A stretch of DNA of 64,000 nucleotides, taken from Gottschalkia purinilytica (GTDB lineage: Bacteria; Bacillota; Clostridia; Tissierellales; Gottschalkiaceae). Numbering within the stretch: position 1 is the stretch's first letter; each line of letters begins with the position of its first letter. The translations under genes and the position numbers were made by a program. Of this stretch, positions 26,464 to 36,735 are shown piece after piece. The stretch covers positions 1-64,000 of the forward strand of contig NZ_LGSS01000015.1 in NCBI RefSeq assembly GCF_001190785.1, in the 5' to 3' direction. The notes under the pieces were generated by a model. That model made no database searches and was not told the origin of the DNA. It saw only the letters and a program-made list of their open reading frames with translations.

Positions 26464-27324
26464 TTATTTTGATGCAAACATGTCTGCTGCTTTATATGAA
26501 CTTCTTACTAATGGGCTAGATGCGACAAACTTAAATCCTAGCTTAGTAGCTTCTTCTTTATACATTTCAAATGTCTCAGGAGTAACATACTCTTTTAATT
26601 GATAGTGTTTTTCTGAAGGTTGTAAGTATTGTCCTACTGTCAAGAAGTCACAATCAACTTGTCTTAAGTCTTTGAATACTTCTATAACTTCGTCTTCTTT
26701 CTCTCCTAATCCTACCATTATTCCTGATTTAGTTAATACAGTTGGATCTAATACTTTTACATTTTTTAGTACGTCTAATGATCTTTGATATATTGCCATT
26801 GGTCTTACGTCTGGATATAATCTTGGAACTGTTTCTATGTTGTGATTTAGTATTTCTGGCTTTGCATCTACAACTATTTTTAATGCATCAATGTCTCCTA
26901 AAAGATCTGGAATTAATACTTCTATGATTATATCCTTCTTTATCCTTCTTATGGCTTTTATTGTTTCTGCAAAGTGACTTGCTCCACCATCTGGTAAATC
27001 ATCTCTTGTAACAGAAGTTATTACTACATGTTTTAACCCTAAATCAACTGTAGCCTTTGCTACGTTTTCAGGTTCTTTAGGATCTAGTGGCTCTAATTTT
27101 TTATGTGTAACATTACAAAATCTACAATTACGTGAACACTCTTTACCTAATATCATAAATGTAGCAGTTTTTTTACTATAGCACTCTACTCTATTAGGAC
27201 AGTTTGCAGCTTCACAAACTGTATTTAAGGAGAATTTTTTTAATAAATCATTAACATATCCCATATTTTGGCCTTCTCTTTTCTTAATTCTAAGCCATTC
27301 AGGTTTTCTTTTGATTGTTGGCAT
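26464..27324 (-). CDS. lipA: Lipoyl synthase
   Basis: This 286-residue radical SAM enzyme inserts two sulfurs into protein-bound octanoyl groups. The auxiliary cluster motif is [12 protein letters not shown] and the SAM cluster motif is CSRNCRFC; the C-terminal RSSY motif ([13 protein letters not shown]) is present. It acts after LipB on GcvH, both encoded in this operon. The ATG at 27324 is chosen over an upstream ATG that lies closer to the GGGGG site. Confidence 0.97.
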   Translation of the reverse strand: MPTIKRKPEWLRIKKREGQNMGYVNDLLKKFSLNTVCEAANCPNRVECYSKKTATFMILGKECSRNCRFCNVTHKKLEPLDPKEPENVAKATVDLGLKHVVITSVTRDDLPDGGASHFAETIKAIRRIKKDIIIEVLIPDLLGDIDALKIVVDAKPEILNHNIETVPRLYPDVRPMAIYQRSLDVLKNVKVLDPTVLTKSGIMVGLGEKEDEVIEVFKDLRQVDCDFLTVGQYLQPSEKHYQLKEYVTPETFEMYKEEATKLGFKFVASSPLVRSSYKAADMFASK

Positions 27325-27344
27325 ATATGTTTCCCCCACTCTAA

Positions 27345-28013
27345 TTATTTATATAAACTTATTTCTTCAAAGCTATCATACCCAAATATTTTGCAAAAAT
27401 ATTTCAAAACTTGATCATTCACACGCTGAAAATCTACATTATGATCTAGTAGCTTTTCTAGGGAAATTACATCTCTACCTTGTATTCCACAAGGCACTAT
27501 CCAATTAAAATGATCTAAATTTGTATTTACATTAAATGCAAATCCATGCATAGTTACCCAACGCTTAACTGTAAGGCCTATGGCTGTTATCTTACTATTT
27601 TTTATCCATACTCCGTTATTTATGTCATCTCTGAAAGCATCTATATTATATTCATTTTTTAATAATTGTATAAATAATTCCTCTAGCTTATATACAAAAT
27701 CTTTTATTCCTAGTTTTAAATCCTTTATATTAACTATAGGATATCCTACAATTTGACCAGGTCCATGATATGTTACATCTCCACCTCTACCTATTTTAAC
27801 TATATCGGCATTTTGTGATTTCAAATATTCTTCTGATACTAAAATATTTTCCTCAACAGCATTTTTACCTAATGTTATAACTGGAAAATGCTCTACTAAT
27901 ATTAGTGTATCTTCTATTTCTTTATCTTGTCTTTTTTTTAGGAGGTCAAGTTGTATATCTAAAGCTTCCTCATAACTACATTGCCCTAAGTTCAGTACAT
28001 TTAGTTTCGTCAT
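27345..28013 (-). CDS. lipB: Octanoyltransferase LipB
   Basis: This 222-residue LipB has [20 protein letters not shown], the catalytic Lys in [18 protein letters not shown] and the catalytic Cys in [10 protein letters not shown]. It moves octanoate from acyl carrier protein to the lysine of GcvH, from which LipA makes lipoate. It ends 20 bases before lipA. A large hairpin and a direct repeat lie in its leader. Confidence 0.96.
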   Translation of the reverse strand: MTKLNVLNLGQCSYEEALDIQLDLLKKRQDKEIEDTLILVEHFPVITLGKNAVEENILVSEEYLKSQNADIVKIGRGGDVTYHGPGQIVGYPIVNIKDLKLGIKDFVYKLEELFIQLLKNEYNIDAFRDDINNGVWIKNSKITAIGLTVKRWVTMHGFAFNVNTNLDHFNWIVPCGIQGRDVISLEKLLDHNVDFQRVNDQVLKYFCKIFGYDSFEEISLYK

Positions 28014-28034
28014 ATGTTCATCTCCTTAAATGTA

Positions 28035-28082
28035 AATACCCCCCTACTATATAAGTCAAACTCATATAGACTGCGGGGGGTA
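28035..28082 (-). promoter_or_regulatory. GC-anchored stem-loop in front of lipB
   Basis: ATACCCCCC pairs with GGGGGGTAT at its base, with an inner CTATAT/ATATAG stem, in the gap between the candidate selenoprotein gene and lipB. On the minus strand no T-run follows, so it looks more like an mRNA processing or stability element than a full terminator. Confidence 0.55.
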
Positions 28083-28106
28083 TAGGCAATAAAATATATT
28101 ATAGAT

Positions 28107-28140
28107 CGTTGTTACACAAAATATCTCCGTTGTTACACAA
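28107..28140. repeat. Two 13-bp direct repeats 21 bp apart
   Basis: CGTTGTTACACAA occurs at 28107-28119 and again at 28128-28140. The spacing is two helical turns. It lies just after the candidate selenoprotein gene, before the lipB leader hairpin. Confidence 0.6.
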
Positions 28141-28158
28141 GTTAAAACTTAAAGCAAA

Positions 28159-28455
28159 TTATACTAATTGGTATCTGTAAATTAAAGTTGCCTGTCCGTT
28201 TCTTTCTTTAACTCCACCTTTTAGTATTTTAGCTTTTTCTCCACTCTCTAACTCTATTTCTGTTCCTTGAATCTTTTCTATATGTTCTGATACAGCAGAA
28301 GCATATTGAGGTTCAACTTCTTCCTTAACGCCCCAGGCGAGTGCCATTACAGCCGCAGCGTCTCAAGTCTCACAAATATTAGCTTTTCTTTCGGCAATAG
28401 ATGCAACTAAGCTATCTGTTAATGCCTTTTCCACATTACCATCATGTGCAAACAT
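28159..28455 (-). CDS. Candidate small selenoprotein with CxxU motif in the glycine cleavage operon
   Basis: From ATG 28455 (AGGAGG 8 bases upstream) a reading frame runs 98 codons to 28159 with one in-frame TGA at codon 31 (28363-28365). Reading it as selenocysteine gives ...AERKANICETUDAAAV..., a CxxU redox motif. Coding character continues on both sides of the TGA. The bases after it can fold: GACGCUGCGGCU pairs with GGC, CGC and GGCGUU around a GUAAU loop, like a bacterial SECIS, and this patch is far richer in G and C than its surroundings. It lies between gcvPB and lipB. A nonsense mutation is the alternative. The family is not recognised. Confidence 0.72.
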
Positions 28456-28549
28456 TAGTATTACCTCCTAAAAGTATACCTCTATAATTTTTCTCTATAT
28501 CATTATATCATTATATTTGTTTTTTCTATATATATTTATAAATTATTTT

Positions 28550-30007
28550 CTATTTTTCATATTTTAGTATTAAATCCCTAGCAGCCTTACCTTCATTTAT
28601 TCTTCTAACAGGAGTGTCATAAGGTGCATTTTTTAGAAGCTCAGGATCTTGTTTAGCTTCTTCAGCTATTCTATTCATAGCATTTATAAACTCATCTAGA
28701 GTTTCTTTACTTTCTGTTTCAGTTGGCTCAACCATTATAGCTTCATTAACTATTAATGGGAAGTAAACTGTTGGTGGATGATATCCGAAATCTAATAATC
28801 TCTTAGCTATATCAAGAGTTGTAATTCCTGTAGACTTATCTTTAATTCCACCTAATACGAACTCATGCTTACATACTTGATCTATTGGTAAGCTATAGTT
28901 TTCTTTAAGTTTATTCATCATATAGTTTGCATTTAATACTGCAACTTCACTTACTTCTTTTAATCCTTCTGATCCCATAGATAGGATATATGAATAAGTT
29001 CTAACTAGTACACCAAATTGTCCATAGAAACCTTTTATTTTTCCTATTGAATTTGGTCTATCATAGTCTAGGATGAATTTATCATCTTTTTTCTCAATAA
29101 CCGGTACTGGTAAGAATTCAACTAAGTCTTCTCTCACACCAACTGGACCTGCTCCTGGTCCACCTCCACCATGAGGTGTTGAAAGTGTTTTATGCACGTT
29201 AAAGTGCATTACGTCAAATCCCATGTCTCCAGGTCTTACTTTACTCATTATAGCGTTCATGTTAGCTCCATCGTAGTATAGTAATCCACCAGCTTCATGA
29301 ACTAAATCAGCTATAAGCTTAATGTTTTGTTCAAATAATCCAAGAGTACTTGGATTTGTAAGCATTAAACCTGCTATTTCATCACTTAATACTTCTTTTA
29401 AGCTATCTATATTAACAGAACCATCTGCATTTGATTCAACTTCAACTACCTCAAACCCTGCAACATAAGCACTTGATGGATTCGTACCATGAGCTGAATC
29501 TGGAACTATGATTTTAGTTCTTTTACTATCTCCTCTTTTTTCATGATAAGCTTTGATTATTAATAATCCTGTATACTCACCATGAGCACCAGCAGCTGGT
29601 TGAAGAGTTACTCTAGAAAATCCTGAGATTTCTGAAAGTTGTGCATCAAGATTATACATTAATTCTAATGCACCTTGAACTGTTTCTTCTGGTTGATATG
29701 GATGGATATTAGTGAATCCACTTAAAGAAGCCATATCTTCATTTAATTTAGGATTGTACTTCATTGTACATGATCCTAATGGATAGAAACCAGTATCAAC
29801 ACCATAGTTTTTATGTGAAAGATTAGTAAAGTGTCTTATAACTTCTACTTCACTTACTTGTGGTAAGTCAGCTTCTTTCTCTCTTAAAAATTCGCTAGGA
29901 ATAAGCTCACTTACACTAACTTCATTCACATCTAATTTTGGAAGGCTATATCCTTTACGACCTTCTTTTGAAACCTCAAATATCAATTTATTATAGTTAG
30001 ATCTCAT
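28550..30007 (-). CDS. gcvPB: Glycine dehydrogenase (decarboxylating) subunit 2
   Basis: This 485-residue PLP half of the P-protein has the PLP lysine in [20 protein letters not shown]. Other P-protein segments are [13 protein letters not shown] and [13 protein letters not shown]. With GcvPA it decarboxylates glycine and passes the aminomethyl group to lipoylated GcvH. The ATG at 30007 follows GGAGGTG by 7 bases; an upstream ATG at 30028 overlaps gcvPA and lacks a site. The PA/PB split is normal in Firmicutes. Confidence 0.97.
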   Translation of the reverse strand: MRSNYNKLIFEVSKEGRKGYSLPKLDVNEVSVSELIPSEFLREKEADLPQVSEVEVIRHFTNLSHKNYGVDTGFYPLGSCTMKYNPKLNEDMASLSGFTNIHPYQPEETVQGALELMYNLDAQLSEISGFSRVTLQPAAGAHGEYTGLLIIKAYHEKRGDSKRTKIIVPDSAHGTNPSSAYVAGFEVVEVESNADGSVNIDSLKEVLSDEIAGLMLTNPSTLGLFEQNIKLIADLVHEAGGLLYYDGANMNAIMSKVRPGDMGFDVMHFNVHKTLSTPHGGGGPGAGPVGVREDLVEFLPVPVIEKKDDKFILDYDRPNSIGKIKGFYGQFGVLVRTYSYILSMGSEGLKEVSEVAVLNANYMMNKLKENYSLPIDQVCKHEFVLGGIKDKSTGITTLDIAKRLLDFGYHPPTVYFPLIVNEAIMVEPTETESKETLDEFINAMNRIAEEAKQDPELLKNAPYDTPVRRINEGKAARDLILKYEK

Positions 30008-30008
30008 G

Positions 30009-31352
30009 CTATAACACCTCCATAACACGAGCTAATGTGTCAATTTCTTCTTTAGTTCTTTTTTCAGTAACACATAGTAGAAGACCATTTTTATGTTCTT
30101 CATAATCTTTACCTAGCTCGTATCCACCAAGGATATTATTTTTTAATAATTCTTCATTTACTTTTGAGCTATCAATATCACTTGTTAGCGCAAATTCTTT
30201 GAAGAATGGTTTATTAGGGAATAATGGTTTGAATTTACCACTCTTAGTTAATTCATTGAATGCATAGTGAGCTTTTTGCATGCTTTGTAATGCAACTTCT
30301 TTAAGTCCCTCTTTACCCATTGCAGTTAAATATATAGTAGCCACTAATGTATTTAATCCTTGGTTTGAACAAATATTTGAAGTAGCTTTATATCTTCTTA
30401 TATGTTGCTCTCTTGCTTGAAGAGTCAATACGAAAGCTCTATTTCCATCAGCATCTTCTGTTTGACCAACAATTCTACCTGGAATCTTTCTAACTAATTT
30501 TTTAGTAGTAGCGAAGAATCCTAGATGTGGTCCACCATAGCTTAAGCTATTTCCTAAAGATTGTCCTTCACCAACAACTATGTCAGCTCCTAGCTCTCCA
30601 GGACTTTTTAATATTCCTAAAGAAATTGGATCAACGTACATGATTAAGTTAGCTTTATTTTCATGAACAATTTTTTCTACTTCTGTAACATCTTCTATGA
30701 TACCAAAGAAGTTAGGGCTTTGAACAATAACACCAGCTGTTTCTTTAGTAACTAAAGATTTTAATTTTTCAACATCTGTAACACCATCTACAGCATCTAC
30801 TTCTATTAATTCTAAGCTTCTAGCTTTTAGATAACTTTTAAGTACCTTTCTAGTTTCTGGGTTAACTGTTTTTGAAACAATTACAGACTGACGTCTTGTG
30901 TTTTCACAAGCTAATACAGCAGCTTCTCCACATGCTGTTGGACCATCATACATAGAAGCGTTTGTTACATCCATACCAGTTAATTCAGTAATCATTGTTT
31001 GATATTCAAATATTACTTGTAAAGTACCTTGACTTACTTCTGGTTGATATGGTGTGTAAGCTGTATAAAACTCTGATCTAGAAATTAAGTGTTTTATTAT
31101 TCCTGGGATATAGTGGTCATAAGCTCCTGCTCCTAAAAAGCAAGGTAATTCTTCTATATTTTTGTTTTTAGCCGCTAATTGTCCCATGTGCTTACGAACT
31201 TCTAGTTCAGATAAAGCTTTAGGTAAATTTAGGTCTCTTCCTAGTCTAAGATCACTAGGTATATCTTTAAATAGGTCTTCTATAGAGCTAGCACCAACGC
31301 TTTCAAGCATTTCTTTTCTAGTGCCATCATTATTAGGTATATACCTATGCAT
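30009..31352 (-). CDS. gcvPA: Glycine dehydrogenase (decarboxylating) subunit 1
   Basis: This 447-residue N-terminal-type half of the P-protein has the family segments [41 protein letters not shown] and [14 protein letters not shown]. It forms the heterotetramer with GcvPB. It ends one base before gcvPB starts, so the two are coupled. Confidence 0.97.
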   Translation of the reverse strand: MHRYIPNNDGTRKEMLESVGASSIEDLFKDIPSDLRLGRDLNLPKALSELEVRKHMGQLAAKNKNIEELPCFLGAGAYDHYIPGIIKHLISRSEFYTAYTPYQPEVSQGTLQVIFEYQTMITELTGMDVTNASMYDGPTACGEAAVLACENTRRQSVIVSKTVNPETRKVLKSYLKARSLELIEVDAVDGVTDVEKLKSLVTKETAGVIVQSPNFFGIIEDVTEVEKIVHENKANLIMYVDPISLGILKSPGELGADIVVGEGQSLGNSLSYGGPHLGFFATTKKLVRKIPGRIVGQTEDADGNRAFVLTLQAREQHIRRYKATSNICSNQGLNTLVATIYLTAMGKEGLKEVALQSMQKAHYAFNELTKSGKFKPLFPNKPFFKEFALTSDIDSSKVNEELLKNNILGGYELGKDYEEHKNGLLLCVTEKRTKEEIDTLARVMEVL

Positions 31353-31391
31353 TACATTTCCCCCTTTATTGTAGGATTTTGTGACTTTTTA

Positions 31392-31772
31392 TTATTCGTT
31401 ACAGAATTCTTCGTATTGTTTAGCATCCATTAATTTATCAAGTTCTGAGCTATCTGATAATTCAACTTTTACTACCCAGTTAGCATATGGATCTTCATTA
31501 ACTAATCCTGGATTATCTTCTAAGTCTTCATTTACAGCTACTATTTTACCTGATACTGGTAAGTATGAATCTGAAGCAGCTTTAACTGATTCGATAACTC
31601 CAAATACGTCTCCAGCGTTTAATTCATCATCAACAGCTGGTAATTCAACATAAACGATTTCCCCTAATTGATGTTGAGCATGGTCAGTAACTCCAATGTA
31701 AGCTTCATTTCCTTCTACTTTAATCCACTCATGATCTTCTGAATATAATAATCCTTCTACTATTTTACTCAT
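31392..31772 (-). CDS. gcvH: Glycine cleavage system H protein
   Basis: This 126-residue lipoyl carrier has the lipoylated Lys in [18 protein letters not shown]. It shuttles the aminomethyl group between P, T and L proteins. The lipoylation genes lipB and lipA lie at the end of the same operon. No L-protein gene is present in the window. Confidence 0.98.
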   Translation of the reverse strand: MSKIVEGLLYSEDHEWIKVEGNEAYIGVTDHAQHQLGEIVYVELPAVDDELNAGDVFGVIESVKAASDSYLPVSGKIVAVNEDLEDNPGLVNEDPYANWVVKVELSDSSELDKLMDAKQYEEFCNE

Positions 31773-31857
31773 TTTAAAATTCCTCCTTAAATACTCTTTA
31801 TTTTTAATTTCAAAATTATTTTAACAGATTGTTTTATATTAGTAAACTTTATATAGT

Positions 31858-32958
31858 TTATTTTTTGCTTAAGAATCTTTTGCTTATAACTTTTGCTTTA
31901 ACTGGCTTATTTCTTATAACTACATCGAATTCAGTTCCTAATTCTGTGTACTCTATATCAACTAATGCATTTCCTATGTTTTTCTTAACTGTAGGAGCAG
32001 CATATCCAGTTGTTACTACACCAATTTTTTTGCCATCTACTTCTACTTCGTATCCATGTCTTGGGATTCCTCTTCCTATCAATTCGAATCCTACGATTTT
32101 TCTTTTTAATCCTTCTTCTTTTTGTTTAGCTAAAGCTGCTTTACCTATAAAGTCACTTTCTTTCTTTAACTTAACAAACATACCATATCCAGCTTCTAGT
32201 GGAGTTATATCTGCTGAAAGTTCATTTCCGTAAAGAGGTAATGTAGCTTCAAATCTTAATGTATCTCTTGCTCCTAGTCCTATAGGTTTTATTCCTTCTT
32301 CTTTACCATTTTCCATTAATGCTTCCCAAATTGTTTCAGCATCTTTGTTATCAAAGTAAATTTCGAATCCATCTTCTCCAGTATATCCTGTTCTTGATAC
32401 TAAACATTTAGCACCTGCAACATTCACATCTCTCTTTAAATGGAAGAATTCGATTTCATCTAAGTTTGTATCAGTTACTTTTTGTAAAACTTTTTGAGCT
32501 AATGGTCCTTGAATAGCTACTTGTGATACATCATCTGAAATATTTTTGATTTCTACATCAAATTGTTTTGTGTTTTCTAATATCCATTTAACGTCTTTTT
32601 CGATATTAGAAGCATTTATTACTAGTAAGTAATGGTCTTTTGAGTATCTGTATGCTAAAAGGTCATCAACAACTCCACCATTTTCATTACACATGAATGT
32701 ATAAACTATTTGTCCATCAACTATAGCTTCTACATCATTTGTAATTAAGTATTGAACACATTCAGTAGCTTGGTTTCCTTTGATTTCTACTTCACCCATG
32801 TGTGAAACATCAAATAAACCAACTTTAGTTCTTACATTTTCATGTTCTGGATTTAAGCCTTCAAATTGTACTGAAAGTGCCCATCCAGCATAGTCTACTA
32901 CTTTTCCACCATATTTTTGGTGCATGTTATAAAGAGCTGTTTTTCTTGATTCTGACAT
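31858..32958 (-). CDS. gcvT: Aminomethyltransferase (glycine cleavage T protein)
   Basis: This 366-residue T protein starts with MHQKYGGKVVDYAGWALSVQF and has FDVSHMGEVEIKG, SRTGYTGEDGFEIY and LGARDTLRFEATLPLYGNE, all typical. It takes the methylene group onto tetrahydrofolate and frees ammonia. It is the first gene of the operon, directly after the glycine riboswitch. Confidence 0.97.
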   Translation of the reverse strand: MSESRKTALYNMHQKYGGKVVDYAGWALSVQFEGLNPEHENVRTKVGLFDVSHMGEVEIKGNQATECVQYLITNDVEAIVDGQIVYTFMCNENGGVVDDLLAYRYSKDHYLLVINASNIEKDVKWILENTKQFDVEIKNISDDVSQVAIQGPLAQKVLQKVTDTNLDEIEFFHLKRDVNVAGAKCLVSRTGYTGEDGFEIYFDNKDAETIWEALMENGKEEGIKPIGLGARDTLRFEATLPLYGNELSADITPLEAGYGMFVKLKKESDFIGKAALAKQKEEGLKRKIVGFELIGRGIPRHGYEVEVDGKKIGVVTTGYAAPTVKKNIGNALVDIEYTELGTEFDVVIRNKPVKAKVISKRFLSKK

Positions 32959-33056
32959 ATTAAATCCTCCTTTTCATTGTATAAAAAGTTTTCATTACCT
33001 ATTTACCCTAGTTTCTTTATAATAACAATAAATATATTAAAAATATATTAAAAAAA

Positions 33057-33095
33057 GGAATATAAAGACATCACAAATAAGTGCCGTTATATTCC
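33057..33095 (-). terminator. Regulated terminator of the glycine riboswitch
   Basis: GGAATATAA (minus strand, 33087-33095) pairs with TTTATATTCC (33057-33066), followed by a T-run. The left arm overlaps the 3' end of aptamer 2, so glycine binding would compete with terminator formation and switch the operon on. Confidence 0.7.
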
Positions 33096-33285
33096 TCTGT
33101 TTACTAACCTGAGAGCTTCTACACTCTTTGTGTATTTCTCCTTCGGTGTCGAAAAGTCGATCTCTTCAGAGTCCCATCATATAACGCTCCTTTTGCCTGA
33201 AAGTTTCTATAGAAATTTGGCTCTTTTCATATTGCTTCTTCGGCTATCCTTTCAAAAGATATCTCACGCTATAGTCATCTGTTCT
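33080..33285 (-). ncRNA. Tandem glycine riboswitch
   Basis: Two glycine aptamers in series precede gcvT. The first has AGCCGAAGAAGC and CTTTCAGGCAAAAGGA; the second has ACCGAAGGAG and CTCTCAGGT, the conserved cores of the gcvT element. A short linker (about GGGACTCTGAAGAG) lies between and within them. Glycine binding should allow read-through into gcvT-gcvH-gcvPAB and the genes behind. Boundaries are approximate. Confidence 0.92.
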
Positions 33286-33324
33286 ATGTTTAGTTTTAAT
33301 TTCTAATATTTACCCTCAGCCTAA

Positions 33325-33353
33325 ATATTACAATATTTCTTTTAGATTTTCAA
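33325..33353 (-). promoter_or_regulatory. Promoter of the glycine cleavage operon
   Basis: TTGAAA (33348-33353), 17-bp spacer, TAATAT (33325-33330), placed about 40 bases before the first glycine aptamer. Confidence 0.6.
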
Positions 33354-33392
33354 TGATTGATATTTTATTAACTTATTTATCGTAGCTCCATT

Positions 33393-33830
33393 TTATTCCA
33401 TAGATACCAATACTAGCTTCTTCACACCTTCAGTATCTTTTATTTCATCTATAAGTTCTTCTATACTCTTTTTTAAATTATCTTCTTCAAATGTAATACT
33501 AACATTTGCAATACCGTTTATAGGTATATCTTGATTAATAGTAAGCACATTTCCACCATTATTAGATATTAATTGTAGTACATTTGATAGTACCCCTTGT
33601 AAATGACTTAACAAGAAAGACAATGTAACCTTTTTTCCACCTGATCTCTCTTCTAAAGTAAATACATGATCCTTATACTTATAAAATGTACTTCTACTTA
33701 TTCCTACGTTTTTTACAGCCTCAGTTATTTCTTTAATTTGCCCTGTTCTTAATAGCTCCTTAGCAATTATAACCTTTTCAAATACATCTGGCAGTATGTT
33801 TTTATCTATAACCAAGTACTTACTATCCAT
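33393..33830 (-). CDS. ACT-domain protein of the UPF0735 family
   Basis: This 145-residue protein has an N-terminal helical, HTH-like region ([22 protein letters not shown]) and a C-terminal ACT domain (about residues 70-145, [30 protein letters not shown]). ACT domains sense amino acids. It lies 55 bases downstream of thrB in the same direction, as often seen with threonine genes, so it may sense a product of the pathway. The ATG at 33830 follows AAGGGTGA. Confidence 0.85.
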   Translation of the reverse strand: MDSKYLVIDKNILPDVFEKVIIAKELLRTGQIKEITEAVKNVGISRSTFYKYKDHVFTLEERSGGKKVTLSFLLSHLQGVLSNVLQLISNNGGNVLTINQDIPINGIANVSITFEEDNLKKSIEELIDEIKDTEGVKKLVLVSME

Positions 33831-33885
33831 ATTTATCACCCTTATTAATGTTTTCTATAGATAAATACAAATCTACTTACTTTTT

Positions 33886-34773
33886 TTATAATTTATTAAC
33901 TACATAACCTCTATCATCAATATTTAATTCTTTTATATCCCACTTGTTTCCTGTAGAATCTAATAATTTTTGTATTTCTCTTTTTTGTGAAACATCTTTT
34001 TCATCTACTGCTACTAATATAGTAGGACCTGAACCACTTAAAAATACGCCTTTACATCCTAGCTTTTCACACCCATCTAGTATTATATCATATCCATCTA
34101 TTAATGACCCTCTATATTGTTGATGTAATTTATCTTTACTTGCAACTTTAAGTAAGTCAAATTCTCCATTAACAAGTGCACCCATCATAAGAGCTACTCT
34201 CCCTACATTAAATACGGCATCTCCATGAGGAACTACTGTAGGAAGTACAGATCTTGACACTTTAGTTGAAAGCTTAAAGTCAGGTATTAAGGCATAGAAT
34301 TTAATACCACTTGCTAGTTTCATTTTACTATAAAATACTTGATTGTCCTCATATATAGAAACTACTAGTCCACCAAATAACGCTGGAGCTACATTATCAG
34401 GATGTCCTTCTATCTCAGTAGCTAGTTCAAGTATTTCATGATCTTTTAATATTCCACCTGAAAGTTCATTTGCTCCTATTATTCCACCTAGTATACAAGT
34501 AGAACTACTTCCTAGTCCTCTTGAAACAGGCACTTGAGTATCCATAGTTATTTTTATGCCTTTAGGTTTATATCCTGTTTTTTCAAAGCATTTCTGCATT
34601 GAAGTATATACTAGATTCTCTTCACCTGCATATTTTTCTTCGCATCCTTCTATTATTAATCCTTCTTCTATTTCTTCTATATAAAACTTATTATATATGT
34701 TCAAAGCAATACCAAGACAATCAAACCCAGGTCCTATATTAGCACTTGTAGCAGGTATCATTATTTCTATCAT
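33886..34773 (-). CDS. thrB: Homoserine kinase
   Basis: This 295-residue GHMP kinase starts MIEIMIPATSANIGPGFDCLG, has the ATP loop PVSRGLGSSSTCILGG and ends with GVFLSGSGPTILVAV. It phosphorylates homoserine for threonine synthase, whose gene lies 10 bases upstream. A GTGATAAGT spacer with AGGTG precedes the ATG. Confidence 0.96.
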   Translation of the reverse strand: MIEIMIPATSANIGPGFDCLGIALNIYNKFYIEEIEEGLIIEGCEEKYAGEENLVYTSMQKCFEKTGYKPKGIKITMDTQVPVSRGLGSSSTCILGGIIGANELSGGILKDHEILELATEIEGHPDNVAPALFGGLVVSIYEDNQVFYSKMKLASGIKFYALIPDFKLSTKVSRSVLPTVVPHGDAVFNVGRVALMMGALVNGEFDLLKVASKDKLHQQYRGSLIDGYDIILDGCEKLGCKGVFLSGSGPTILVAVDEKDVSQKREIQKLLDSTGNKWDIKELNIDDRGYVVNKL

Positions 34774-34783
34774 TACTTATCAC

Positions 34784-36271
34784 CTATATTCCTAATAAAT
34801 TTTTTATACTTTCTTTTATTTCATCTTTATCACAAACTCTGTCGTGTAATATTTCTTTATTTTCTAACCCTTTTATTGGTAGAGGAATATTTAAGTTACC
34901 TTTTTCAGATAATTTATAAATAAGTTGAAAATCATTATAATCATCAGTTTCTAGTCCTAACGCATCACAAACACTTCTTGTAAACTTAAACGGACTAGCT
35001 GTAGATGCTATTAAAGTTTGAGTCTTATCTCCTATTTCTTTAACATATTTTTCATATACAGAATATGCAACTGCTGTATGAGTATCAATGATATATTTAG
35101 TATCTTCATATACTTTCTTAATTGCTTCATAAGTTTCTTCTTCAGTTGCAAAGTTACCATAAAAATCAGATAGCTTTTCTCTCATTTCTTCAGAAATAGT
35201 ATAAATTCCTTCTTCAGTTAATCTATTCATCATTTCTTTTACTATTCCATCATTGTTATTACTTATTTCATATAAAAATCTTTCAAGATTACTTGAAATT
35301 AATATATCCATTGAAGGGGATACAGTAAGTTTAAGTTCTCTTTTCCTATCGTATTTTCCTGTATTTATAAAGTCACAAAGTACGTTATTTTCATTAGAAG
35401 CACATATAAATTTATTTATAGGTAATCCCATTTTTTTAGCATAATATGCTGCTAATATATTTCCGAAGTTTCCAGTTGGAACAACTACATTTATTTTTTC
35501 TCCTTTTTTTATTGCTGATTTTTTAACTAAATTTAGATATCCATAGAAATAATAAACAACTTGAGGCACTAATCTTCCTATATTTATTGAATTAGCTGAT
35601 GAAAGATCAAACCCTTTATTTTCTAGCTCTTTATTAAAATCTATATTGTTAAATGCTTCTTTCACTCCATTTTGAGCATCATCAAAGTTTCCTTTTATAC
35701 CTACAACATACGTATTACTTCCTTCTTGAGTTATCATTTGTCTTTTTTGTACTTCACTTACACCCTTTTCTGGATAGAACACTATTATCTTTGTTCCTTC
35801 AACATCTTTAAATCCTTCTAATGCAGCTTTTCCTGTATCTCCAGAAGTTGCTGTTAATATAACAACTTCTTTTGAATGATTTAACTTTTTCATTGAAGTT
35901 TTTAATAGATAAGGAAGTATTGATAATGCCATATCTTTAAAAGCCAAAGTAGGTCCATGATAAAGTTCTAGAAAATGAGTGTCACCTTTACTTTCTACTG
36001 GAGCTATAAGTTGTGTATCAAATTTATCATCATAGGCTCCGTTTACACATTCCAAAAGCTCTTCTTTATCAAACTCTGGAAAAAATTTATTTATTATATA
36101 AAAAGCTAAATCATTATAGCTCATCTCTAAAAGTTCTGACAATGTTTTATCTATATTAGGAAAATGAGAAGGTACATATAACCCTCCATCATCTGCTATC
36201 CCCTTTACTATAGCTTCTAAACTAGAAACTATTTTCTTATCTCCTCTTGTACTTCTATAGTATAAACTCAT
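34784..36271 (-). CDS. thrC: Threonine synthase
   Basis: This 495-residue PLP enzyme of the longer fold-type has the N-terminal YYRSTRGDKKIVSSLEAIVKGIADDGGLYVP, the PLP lysine in PTLAFKDMALSILPYLL, the phosphate loop PTGNFGNILAAYYAKKMG and TATSGDTGKAALEGF. It converts phosphohomoserine to threonine. AGGGGGGG precedes the ATG. It is the first gene of thrC-thrB-ACT. Confidence 0.97.
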   Translation of the reverse strand: MSLYYRSTRGDKKIVSSLEAIVKGIADDGGLYVPSHFPNIDKTLSELLEMSYNDLAFYIINKFFPEFDKEELLECVNGAYDDKFDTQLIAPVESKGDTHFLELYHGPTLAFKDMALSILPYLLKTSMKKLNHSKEVVILTATSGDTGKAALEGFKDVEGTKIIVFYPEKGVSEVQKRQMITQEGSNTYVVGIKGNFDDAQNGVKEAFNNIDFNKELENKGFDLSSANSINIGRLVPQVVYYFYGYLNLVKKSAIKKGEKINVVVPTGNFGNILAAYYAKKMGLPINKFICASNENNVLCDFINTGKYDRKRELKLTVSPSMDILISSNLERFLYEISNNNDGIVKEMMNRLTEEGIYTISEEMREKLSDFYGNFATEEETYEAIKKVYEDTKYIIDTHTAVAYSVYEKYVKEIGDKTQTLIASTASPFKFTRSVCDALGLETDDYNDFQLIYKLSEKGNLNIPLPIKGLENKEILHDRVCDKDEIKESIKNLLGI

Positions 36272-36735
36272 TTTATTCCCCCCCTAAGGTTTAATGCTTC
36301 AAAAACTAAAGCTAAAATATCGTCATTTTACAAATTTATATTATATTAAAATATTTAATTAAAAAGGACTAAAATCCCTTTATTTATAATAAGTTTTTTA
36401 TTACTGCTTATAATTTTTTTAAATAAATTTTTATATTATTGCTCTAAGTTTAAGTTACTTTCAATTCTCTTATAATCAGTATCCTAGCCTTTTATAAGTC
36501 TATCTATTTTCACTTAATTTTATAAAATTAGCAAAAAATATAAAAATTTATAAAAATATTTTGAACAATCTATTTTATTAATCATATTTATATGATATAA
36601 TGTTTTTCATTGGAATACAAGTGTTTTTTATTCGACTACACGTTTAATATATCTAAGTTAAAATAAAAAATCAACTTACGGGTATTGTTAGTGAGATTAT
36701 TATAAAAATAATGGTTAAAAGGGGAGAGCGGTATT
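36272..36735. other. Divergent thrC/hom intergenic region
   Basis: This 464-base AT-rich region holds the promoters of thrC (left) and hom (right). I looked for a threonine T-box (specifier loop, AGGGUGG-type antiterminator) and saw none. A small imperfect hairpin AAAGGA/TCCCTTT at about 36363-36382 followed by T on the minus strand may be a weak attenuator for thrC. Confidence 0.4.

Noticed and set aside
28159-28347. 62-residue protein starting at the ATG at 28347
   Set aside because: This ATG lies inside the SECIS-like stem and has no ribosome site; the frame continues upstream through a TGA to a well-placed ATG at 28455.
28550-31352. Glycine dehydrogenase in two pieces as a frameshift
   Set aside because: Separate GcvPA and GcvPB subunits are normal in Firmicutes, and each has a proper start.
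36272-36735. Threonine T-box or other amino acid riboswitch before thrC or hom
   Set aside because: No specifier-loop or antiterminator core was found on either strand.
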